Shown here piece by piece: positions 6,451-12,833 of a stretch of DNA of 15,831 bases; positions within the stretch are counted from its first letter, which is position 1, and each line of letters opens with the position of its first letter. The notes beneath the pieces were generated by a model. That model saw only the letters and a list, made by a program, of their open reading frames with translations. It made no database searches and had not been told where the DNA came from. This DNA is from Candidatus Bathyarchaeota archaeon (GTDB lineage Archaea > Thermoproteota > Bathyarchaeia > RBG-16-48-13 > GCA-020355125). A program made the position numbers and the translations under genes. Location of the stretch: positions 1-15,831 of the forward strand of contig JAUWJG010000014.1 of NCBI GenBank assembly GCA_030607815.1, written 5' to 3'.

Positions 6451-6597
6451 AAGAAGTATTTTTTAGGTTGAGTTAGGTAAAATATTGTGGTGATATTTCA
6501 AATCGTGATGTTTTTCCTAATCATGAAATAAAACCATAAAGTTAAAAAATGTAGTTCGACTGTCATCTGAGTTAAAAAAATACTTGAGTTGGAATGT

Positions 6598-6780
6598 ATG
6601 GGTATTAGAGATTTCTTTATCTCATTTAAGAGATTAACGAAAATTATTAAGAAACCTTCAAATCAAGAGCTTTGGGCATCTATTAAAGTAAGTCTTATCG
6701 GAATGACTATCATAGGTGCTATCGGTTTCATAATCAAGTTTCTTGCAACTATGCTACAGTCAACTACTCCAACTATCTAG
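6598..6780 (+). CDS. secE: Preprotein translocase subunit SecE (Sec61 gamma)
   Basis: Small membrane protein of 60 residues, the SecE/Sec61-gamma subunit that clamps the SecY channel. It has an amphipathic N-terminal helix (MGIRDFFISFKRLTKIIKKPSNQELWASIK) and a single transmembrane helix (about residues 32-52, VSLIGMTIIGAIGFIIKFLATML), the normal single-span archaeal layout with the conserved KP-x-x-E/Q-x-W junction. The start is taken as ATG 6598, because archaeal SecE typically opens MGxxxF. A TTG at 6589 would add MEC. No strong ribosome binding site is visible for either. Spt5 follows after 16 nt, the universal secE-nusG pairing. Confidence 0.93.
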   Translation: MGIRDFFISFKRLTKIIKKPSNQELWASIKVSLIGMTIIGAIGFIIKFLATMLQSTTPTI

Positions 6781-6796
6781 AGGGGAATAATGTTAA

Positions 6797-7261
6797 ATGG
6801 AACATGATAATCGTTTAGAGCCTTCAATCTTTGTCGTAAAAACAGTTGCAGGTCAAGAAAAGAACGCAGCTGAACTTGTTTATGTAAAGGTTAAAATAGA
6901 TAAGCTACCTGTATTATCTATTCTTGTCCCTGAAACCCTTCGGGGATATATCTTTATTGAGACTGCGGGATCTCACATCGTTGATCAAGCTATTTCCGGT
7001 GTCAAAAATGTGAAATCTAAAGTTTCAGGTAAAGTTCAGTATTCAGAAATAGAGAAATATTTAATTGTGAAACCCATAATTGATGAAATTGAAGTGGGAT
7101 ATGTGGTTGAGATTACAGGTGGACCGTTTAAAGGAATGAAAGCTAAAATAACAAAAGTAAATAAGGTAAGATCTGAAGCAACTCTTGAACTATTAGAGGC
7201 AACATTTACTCTTCCTATTACTGTTCATGCAGATTACTTAAAAGTCGTTGAAAAAAATTGA
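6797..7261 (+). CDS. spt5: Transcription elongation factor Spt5 (NusG-like)
   Basis: Protein of 154 residues with the archaeal NGN plus single KOW layout. The NGN domain (about 10-90) starts IFVVKTVAGQEKNAAELV and contains LVPETLRGYIFIETAG. The KOW domain (about 95-152) contains GYVVEITGGPFKGMKAKITKVNKVRSEATLELLEA. Spt5 clamps RNA polymerase over the DNA to raise processivity and can couple it to the ribosome. AGGGGAA at 6780-6786 lies about 10 nt before the ATG. The gene sits between SecE and uL11, as in most archaea. Confidence 0.96.
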   Translation: MEHDNRLEPSIFVVKTVAGQEKNAAELVYVKVKIDKLPVLSILVPETLRGYIFIETAGSHIVDQAISGVKNVKSKVSGKVQYSEIEKYLIVKPIIDEIEVGYVVEITGGPFKGMKAKITKVNKVRSEATLELLEATFTLPITVHADYLKVVEKN

Positions 7262-7299
7262 GAATTAAGATCGTTGAACTTAAACATGGGGAATAAATA

Positions 7300-7785
7300 A
7301 TGGGTGCGAATAAAATTGTGGAAATATTGGTTAATGGTGGACAGGCAACGGCTGGTCCACCTTTAGGTCCAGCTCTGGGACCTCTCGGTCTCAATGTATT
7401 AGCTGTTGTAAAAAAAATTAATGAATTGACTGACGCTTATGTTGGAATGAAGGTTCCCGTAAAAGTTGAGGTTGATGTGGAAAATAAGACTTTCAATGTG
7501 ACTATTGGAACTCCAACAACTTCTGCATTACTTGTAAAAGAATTAAGTATTTCTAAGGGATCTGGAACTCCAAATACTGAGAAAGTTGGTAACTTGACTG
7601 TGGATCAATTAATACATATTACTAAGTTAAAGCGGGAACAGCTTTTCTCTAAGAATCTCAAAGCCGCTGTTAAAGAGATTCTCGGGAGTTGTGTTAGTGT
7701 AGGTATAACGGTTAATGATAAAGAACCCAGAGACATTCAAAGAGAAATTGATGAAGGTCTCTTTGATGATGTCTTGAAAGAATGA
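7300..7785 (+). CDS. rpl11: Large ribosomal subunit protein uL11
   Basis: Protein of 161 residues with the two uL11 domains. The N-terminal domain carries VEILVNGGQATAGPPLGPALGPLGLNV (8-34). The C-terminal RNA-binding domain follows KGSGTPNTEKVGNLTVDQL and ends in AVKEILGSCVSVGITVNDKEPRDIQREIDEG. uL11 binds the GTPase-associated centre of 23S rRNA and forms the base of the factor-binding stalk with P0. GGGGA (7288-7292) is 7 nt before the ATG. The 53-nt gap to uL1 includes a weak AT-only inverted repeat. Confidence 0.97.
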   Translation: MGANKIVEILVNGGQATAGPPLGPALGPLGLNVLAVVKKINELTDAYVGMKVPVKVEVDVENKTFNVTIGTPTTSALLVKELSISKGSGTPNTEKVGNLTVDQLIHITKLKREQLFSKNLKAAVKEILGSCVSVGITVNDKEPRDIQREIDEGLFDDVLKE

Positions 7786-7838
7786 CAATGATTTTCAGAC
7801 TACATTTAAAAAAAATGATATTTTTGAAGGAATAAAAA

Positions 7839-8489
7839 ATGCCTATTAAAAACAAAGCTATCTTCAAAGCAATTTCTGAGATAAAACAGAAATCTAAGAA
7901 GAGAAATTTTAAACAATCAGTAGAGTTAATCTTAAACCTTAAAGATATAAACCTGAAAAAACCTGAAAATCGGATAAATGAATTAGTTGAGCTTCCACAT
8001 TCTCCTGTAGAAGATGTTCGGATAACTGTTTTCGCTACTGGGGATTTAGCTTTAAGAGCAAGAGATACGGGTGTTTGTAGAGTTCTAGAACGGGACGCTC
8101 TTATCACTCTTGCAAATGATAAAAAAAATTCTAAAAGGTTAGTTAATGAAACCGACTTTTTCCTTGCTGAAACTACTCTAATGGCTCTTGTTGGGAAATC
8201 TCTTGGAACTATCTTAGGTCCAAGAGGGAAGATGCCGACTCCAATACCGCCAACTGCACCTATCGAAACAATTATTAATCGTCATCAAAGATTGGTCAGG
8301 TTAAGAGTTAGAGATCAATTGGTAACACAATGTAGGGTAGGAACAGAGGATATGGCTGACACTCTACTCGTTGATAATATTCAAGCTGTTTTTACAAGAT
8401 TTGAGCAAAGACTGCCAAAGGGTTTCAAAAACATTAGACGTGTTTATGTCAAGACTTCAATGGGTCCAACATCAAAAATAGAGTTATGA
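7839..8489 (+). CDS. rpl1: Large ribosomal subunit protein uL1
   Basis: Protein of 216 residues, typical of archaeal uL1. It forms the mobile L1 stalk at the E site and in some archaea represses its own operon by binding its mRNA. Features are the N-terminal helix, RNFKQSVELILNLKDINLKKPENRINELVELPH in domain I, a Rossmann-like domain II (about 60-150) ending in LGTILGPRGKMPTPIPP, and the C-terminal domain I return with GTEDMADTLLVDNIQAVF and KGFKNIRRVYVKTSMGPTSKI. GAAGGA (7826-7831) is 7 nt before the ATG. I looked for an L1-type mRNA binding structure near the start but could not establish one. Confidence 0.96.
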   Translation: MPIKNKAIFKAISEIKQKSKKRNFKQSVELILNLKDINLKKPENRINELVELPHSPVEDVRITVFATGDLALRARDTGVCRVLERDALITLANDKKNSKRLVNETDFFLAETTLMALVGKSLGTILGPRGKMPTPIPPTAPIETIINRHQRLVRLRVRDQLVTQCRVGTEDMADTLLVDNIQAVFTRFEQRLPKGFKNIRRVYVKTSMGPTSKIEL

Positions 8490-8500
8490 GGTAATATATC

Positions 8501-9397
8501 TTGGTTTTAACATTGGAAAGAGAGAGTTTAACGAAAAAAGCTAAAGATGTTGAGGAACTTACGCAGTTGATTAATACTTATTCCGTGTTGGGAATTGCCG
8601 ATTTATATAAAGTTAGAGCTATACAATTACAGGAATTAGCTAAAAAATTTAGATCTTTAATACAACTGAAAGTCACTAAAAATATCCTTTTAAAAATGGC
8701 TTTACGGAAATCCAAGAAGATTGGAATTGAAAAACTAATTGACACCCTAAAAGGCTCAAATATATTACTGCTTACAAATATGGATCCTTTTAAGCTCCTC
8801 CTTCTCCTTGAAAAAAATAAAATTAAGATGGTTGCTAAAACTGGAGACATTGCTCCTAATGACATCATTGTACCTGCAGGTAATACCGCTCTTCCTCCAG
8901 GTCCAGCCATTTCTGAGTTACATGATGTGGGTGTACGGACAAAGATCGATAGTGGAAGTGTTTGGGCACTTAGAGATACTGTTATTACTAAGAAGGGTGA
9001 AACTGTAACATCTAAAGTTGCTAGTATTCTTCCTAAACTTGGAATTAAATCCCTTGAAGTTGGGCTTAAATTAGTTGCCGCTTATGACGACGGTTTAGTC
9101 ATAACATCCAGTCAACTATTTATTGATCTTAATGCTGTCAGAAGACAATTTGAAGATGCTTTCAATAAAGCTTTTAATCTATCCATTAGCGTCGTGTATC
9201 CTACGAAAGAAACCTTGAATGTTATCCTTTGGAAAGCAGCTTCAAATGCTAGAAATCTTGCTATTAGCTCGGTCTATTTTGTTCCTGAAGTAGCTTCTCA
9301 ACTGATCGCAAAAGCATATGCTGATATGGTAACAATTGCTATAAAACTATCTAAGATGAATAAAGAAGCTGTTCCCATAGAATTTCGTGGGCAATAA
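8501..9397 (+). CDS. rpl10: Large ribosomal subunit protein uL10 (P0), lacking the acidic tail
   Basis: Stalk protein of 298 residues. The N-terminal domain anchors to 23S rRNA beside uL11. The archaeal insertion (GDIAPNDIIVPAGNTALPPGPAISELHDVG, about 112-141) is present, and the C-terminal spine helices that recruit P1 dimers are recognisable (NVILWKAASNARNLAISSVYF, VASQLIAKAYADMVTIAIKLSKMN). The protein then stops at EAVPIEFRGQ. Archaeal P0 usually continues about 40 residues with an acidic stretch and a GLG-LFG end that binds elongation factors, so the tail is missing here. The 100 nt after the stop are purine-rich and may be a remnant. The start is TTG, with GAGGT (8488-8492) 8 nt upstream and overlapping the uL1 stop. 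Confidence 0.95.
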   Translation: MVLTLERESLTKKAKDVEELTQLINTYSVLGIADLYKVRAIQLQELAKKFRSLIQLKVTKNILLKMALRKSKKIGIEKLIDTLKGSNILLLTNMDPFKLLLLLEKNKIKMVAKTGDIAPNDIIVPAGNTALPPGPAISELHDVGVRTKIDSGSVWALRDTVITKKGETVTSKVASILPKLGIKSLEVGLKLVAAYDDGLVITSSQLFIDLNAVRRQFEDAFNKAFNLSISVVYPTKETLNVILWKAASNARNLAISSVYFVPEVASQLIAKAYADMVTIAIKLSKMNKEAVPIEFRGQ

Positions 9398-9483
9398 AAA
9401 GTTAAAATAGAGGAAAAGTTGAAAAGGAAGAGATTTACAAGTACTGTAGCATTAGTAATTGAAAAGAAAGTTTAGAATAATTA
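9398..9483 (+). other. Purine-rich spacer after P0, possible remnant of the acidic tail
   Basis: The spacer between P0 and P1 is A/G-rich. One frame different from P0 reads GKVEKEEIYKYCSISN before a stop, resembling the Lys/Glu-rich linker of P0 tails. The P0 frame itself, read past its TAA, gives a basic and unlike sequence. A decayed tail lost by nonsense mutation plus frameshift fits, but a spacer that is A/G-rich by chance also fits. Confidence 0.25.
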
Positions 9484-9497
9484 GAGGTGAATAAGGA

Positions 9498-9797
9498 TTG
9501 AAGTATATCTATGCAGCTCTACTACTCCACTCTTCGGGTAAAAACGTTGATGTAGAAAATATTAAACGGGTTTTAAAAGCTTCCAAGGTTGATATTGATG
9601 AAGCAAGAGTTAAAGCACTTGTCGCTTCACTTTCAGAAGTTGACATTGACGAGGCGATTAAAACATCACCAGGATTTAGTGCTACTCAAGTAGTTTCAAA
9701 CATAGAAACTCCTGTCGAAGAAGGGAAGAAAGAGGAGAAGAAAGAGGAGAAAGTGGAAGAGGAAGCTGTAGCTGGTCTCGGAGCATTATTTGGATAG
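9498..9797 (+). CDS. rpl12: Large ribosomal subunit protein P1 (archaeal L12)
   Basis: Stalk protein of 99 residues. The N-terminal helical dimerisation domain (1-58, MKYIYAALLLHSSGKNVDVENIKRVLKASKVDIDEARVKALVASL) binds the P0 spine as dimers. A flexible hinge (59-74) leads to the acidic/basic stretch EEGKKEEKKEEKVEEE and the factor-binding tail VAGLGALFG (91-99). This tail is present here although missing from P0, so factor recruitment must rest on the P1 copies. The start is TTG, with GAGGTGA (9484-9490) 7 nt upstream. It is the last gene of the secE operon; a T-tract terminator follows. Confidence 0.97.
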   Translation: MKYIYAALLLHSSGKNVDVENIKRVLKASKVDIDEARVKALVASLSEVDIDEAIKTSPGFSATQVVSNIETPVEEGKKEEKKEEKVEEEAVAGLGALFG

Positions 9798-9822
9798 AAT
9801 AATTGAATGCTGCGAGTACAGA

Positions 9823-9846
9823 TCTTTTTTGTTGTAACCCATTTTT
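9823..9846 (+). terminator. T-tract terminator after P1
   Basis: A run of six T (9825-9830) and a second run of five (9842-9846) lie 26-50 nt after the P1 stop. U-rich tracts without a required hairpin are the normal archaeal termination signal. Confidence 0.55.
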
Positions 9847-10044
9847 GAAGTTTGTCTTTATAAGACAGCTCAAATTTAGGTACGCTCTTTTTATTATGTT
9901 TACTACTTGGTATTGTTTTCTATTGTGACAGATAGACTATAGTATTATTTTGGTATTATATTTTTATTGTATAGGTGTTTTACTAAAGTATATGTAGCAA
10001 AAAGAAAGGGTGGGTCAATTTTCATATATTGATATTGTAATAAT
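9847..10044 (+). promoter_or_regulatory. AT-rich region with probable alaS promoter
   Basis: No gene seen. Several TATA-like words occur (TATTATATTTTT near 9953-9965; CATATATTG near 10023-10031). The last one would place transcription start near 10050, just before the AAGG that precedes ATG 10066. That would favour the shorter AlaRS start. Speculative. Confidence 0.3.
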
Positions 10045-11703
10045 GTGAAAAGAAGGATTTTGCAGATGTTTCCTGAAAGTGCTTATAAAATTCCGTTTTT
10101 TCTTGAGAATGATTTCGTTAGAAAGAAATGTAAACATTGTGATAGTTATTTCTGGACTCAGAATTCTGATTTAGATAATTGTGGAGACGCTCCATGTCAA
10201 GAGTATACCTTTATTGGGAATCCACCAACAAAGAGAAGCTTTACTTTTGAAGAGCTAAGAGAAGCTTTCTTGTCTTTCTTTGAAAAAAATAGTCACACTA
10301 GAATTAATCCTTACCCTGTAATTGCTCGATGGAGAGACGATCTTTTTATCACTATTGCGAGTATAGCTAACTTCCAACCCTTCGTAACTGAAGGGCTTAT
10401 TCCTCCTCCGGCTAATCCTCTTGTAATAACTCAACCTTGTTTACGATTTAATGATATTGATAATGTAGGTTTAACAGCTGGTCGTCATCTTACAATATTT
10501 GAAATGGGTGGAGCTCACGCTTTTAATTACCCAAAAAAACAGGTGTATTGGAAAAATCAGACACTTACTTTACACCATAATTTTCTTACAGATGTTCTTG
10601 GTATTGACTCCAGTCTTGTCACTTATAAAGAAGGAATATGGTCTGGAGGGGGAAACGCTGGGCCTGATGTAGAAGGCTGTGTATGTGGGCTTGAGGTTTC
10701 AACTCTGGTCTTCATGCAATATAAGGTTGTAGGCAATGAATTGATTGATATGCCTATAAAAATTGTTGACACGGGGTATGGAATAGAGCGTTTCTGTTGG
10801 TTATCTCAGGGTTCACTAAGTGGTTTCCATGCTTTGTATGGTTCACTTCTAGATAAGATACTGAATTTATCTGGGTTGAATAATATTGATAAAAAATTTC
10901 TTTTTGAGAGTTCTAAATTATCAGCAATTATGAATAGTGAATTTGTTCCTGATAGGATGTCTCTGAGGAAACGTGTAGCTAAAAAACTTGATATGAACTA
11001 TTATGAATTAGATCGGTTTATGGTTCCTATTGAAAGTGCATACGCTATTGCAGATCATACAAAGGCTTTGATTTTTATGTTAGCTGAAGGTGTTGTTCCA
11101 TCAAACACTAATGAAGGTTATCTCATAAGACTATTGATGAGAAGAGTTTATAAACTCTTAAGTTTGATTGGAATCGAATCTTACTTTTTTGAGATCATTA
11201 ATGAGCAAATAGACCGTTGGGTTCCAAGCTTTCCCTATATAAAATCCATGCAAACAGAAATATTAGACGCCCTTTCAGTCGAAGTGAAAAAATATCAACT
11301 CACTTTGAAAAGAGGCATTGGATTATCAAAGAGGATTGCTAGAAAACTTAAATTAACTGGAAAACATGAAGTTCCACTTAAGACATTAGTGGAATTATAC
11401 GATTCACATGGAATTCCTCCAGAAATAGTTAAAGATGTTCTTCAAACGGAGGGTATGACTCTTCATATTCCAGATAACTTTTATGCAATGATTGCGAAGA
11501 GCCATATTTCTCCTACGTTTCTAAAAGAAGACTTTGATGATGTTTCTAAATTGAAAGATAAGGTTTCTGAAATAAAAAAAACGAGACAACTATACTTTGA
11601 GAATTCATATTTAAAGAAATTTAAAGCTGTGGTTCTCAAGGTAATTGATAAGCGATTTATTGTTTTAGATAAAACAGCATTCTATCCAGAGAGTGGTGGA
11701 TAA
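10045..11703 (+). CDS. alaS: Alanyl-tRNA synthetase, N-terminal part up to an in-frame stop
   Basis: This part, 552 codons, holds the aminoacylation and tRNA-recognition domains of archaeal AlaRS, which attaches alanine to tRNA-Ala. It opens with the archaeal N-terminal zinc segment (FVRKKCKHCDSYFWT then CGDAPCQEY). Class II core motifs follow: RWRDDLFITIASIANFQPFVTEG, then CLRFNDIDNVGLTAGRHLTIFEMGG, then GNAGPDVEGCVCGLEVSTLVFMQYK and IVDTGYGIERF. The helical tRNA-binding domain leads to FYPESGG, where TAA (11701-11703) interrupts the gene. The same frame continues without another stop to 12831, giving a full AlaRS of about 920-928 codons. The start is GTG 10045 or, more likely, ATG 10066 (AAGG at 10052-10055). 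If the stop is real this product lacks editing. Confidence 0.9.
   Translation: MKRRILQMFPESAYKIPFFLENDFVRKKCKHCDSYFWTQNSDLDNCGDAPCQEYTFIGNPPTKRSFTFEELREAFLSFFEKNSHTRINPYPVIARWRDDLFITIASIANFQPFVTEGLIPPPANPLVITQPCLRFNDIDNVGLTAGRHLTIFEMGGAHAFNYPKKQVYWKNQTLTLHHNFLTDVLGIDSSLVTYKEGIWSGGGNAGPDVEGCVCGLEVSTLVFMQYKVVGNELIDMPIKIVDTGYGIERFCWLSQGSLSGFHALYGSLLDKILNLSGLNNIDKKFLFESSKLSAIMNSEFVPDRMSLRKRVAKKLDMNYYELDRFMVPIESAYAIADHTKALIFMLAEGVVPSNTNEGYLIRLLMRRVYKLLSLIGIESYFFEIINEQIDRWVPSFPYIKSMQTEILDALSVEVKKYQLTLKRGIGLSKRIARKLKLTGKHEVPLKTLVELYDSHGIPPEIVKDVLQTEGMTLHIPDNFYAMIAKSHISPTFLKEDFDDVSKLKDKVSEIKKTRQLYFENSYLKKFKAVVLKVIDKRFIVLDKTAFYPESGG
11701..11703 (+). other. In-frame TAA at the conserved GGQ glutamine of AlaRS
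   Basis: The AlaRS editing-domain motif normally reads GGQ-x-x-D-x-G. Here it reads GG, TAA, Q-S-D-S-G, so the stop occupies the Gln position and needs only CAA-to-TAA. TAA is used as an ordinary terminator elsewhere in the window (eS19, PDCD5, eIF6, eL18a, FtsY, uL10, LeuRS). Confidence 0.9.
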
Positions 11704-12831
11704 CAATCTGATTCAGGTTCAATTAATATAGATGGAAAACAGGTTGATGTAATAAATGTTCAAAAAGTTGGAAATATTATTCTTCACGAGATAAATGCTA
11801 AAGTCTCTTTTAAGAGTAAGGAAATAACAGGTAAAATCAATTGGGATAAACGGTTAAACCTTATGAGACATCACACATCTACCCATATCTTGCTTGGTGC
11901 GGTGCGGAAAGTTCTCGGTGAACATGCTTGGCAAGCTGGATCTAGAAATGAAATTTCTATTTCAAGATTAGACGTTTCACATTGGGCAAGAATTACAAAA
12001 GAACAAGAAATGAAGATTGAGAGATTAGCAAACTCTATCGTAATGCAGAATATCCCTGTTGAAGTGTCTTTGATGCCTAGAGAAGTCGCAGAAAAAACCT
12101 ACGGATACCGTTTGTATCAAGGCGGAATTATCCCAGATCGTCAGATTCGTATCGTAAGGATTGGTAATTGGGATGTTGAAGCTTGCGGAGGTACTCATCT
12201 TAAATCTACAGGAGAATTAGGGTTAATAAAAATACTTCACACCGAAAGAATACAAGATGGTGTTGAACGGATAACCTTTGCCTCAGGTTTCCCAGCAATA
12301 CAGTTCACTCAAGATTTGAACACACATCTTAGTAAAAGTTCGAAGATACTTAATGTACCAAAAGAAAAGATCATCGAAGCTACTGAAGATATCATAGTTA
12401 AATTAAAAAATGCTAACCGAAAAATCCTTCAATTGAAGGAGAGATTAGCAAAATTTCAAGCAACACTTCTACTGAAAAAAACTCAAAAAATTAAGAACGT
12501 AATTATTATCACTAATGAGATTGAAGATTCTGATGTAGATTTCCTCATAAAAACTGCAAGTTTTATAACAAAGAAGGAACCTAACACAGTAGTTGCTTTA
12601 TGTACCTCCGATGAGACTTTAAAAATAGTAGTGATGGCTGGTGACGAAGCCGTGAAAAGTGGAGTTAACGCCGGACAAATTGTCTCTAAAATGGCTAAGG
12701 TTGTAGGCGGTGGAGGAAGTGGAGGAATATCTTTTGGTCAAGGAGGCGGTATTAAGCTAGAAAAAGTCTCAGAAGCGTTATCCTTGGCTACTGAGACCAT
12801 TATAAATCAGGTTACAAAGGTGAATCCCTAA
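11704..12831 (+). pseudogene. alaS: Alanyl-tRNA synthetase, C-terminal part (editing and C-Ala domains) after the stop
   Basis: Continuation of AlaRS in the same frame. No ATG, GTG or TTG occurs in frame between the stop and ATG 11863, so an independently translated piece would begin there (322 residues) and lose the rest of the editing beta-barrel. Editing-site residues are intact: HTSTH (HxxxH, residues 610-614 counted from GTG 10045) and CGGTH (Cys 714), which bind zinc and clear mischarged Ser or Gly. A coiled coil (VKLKNANRKILQLKERLAKF) leads to the C-terminal domain ending in VVGGGGSGGISFGQGGG. No decay beyond the one stop is visible, so it is either readthrough, a sequence error, a recent mutation, or a true split. 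LeuRS starts 2 nt after its TAA. Confidence 0.8.
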
Positions 12832-12833
12832 TA

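Noticed and set aside
6500..6570. Possible C/D box sRNA (GTGATGT then CTGA)
   Set aside because: Box C matches only six of seven positions, the C'/D' boxes are unconvincing, and no terminal stem brings C and D together.
11701..11703. Selenocysteine or pyrrolysine recoding at the alaS stop
   Set aside because: The codon is TAA, not TGA (Sec) or TAG (Pyl), and the family residue at this place is Gln.
11704..11862. Independent start for a separate AlaRS editing subunit
   Set aside because: No ATG, GTG or TTG in frame in this stretch. The first ATG (11863) lies inside the editing domain, just before HTSTH, and lacks a clear ribosome binding site.
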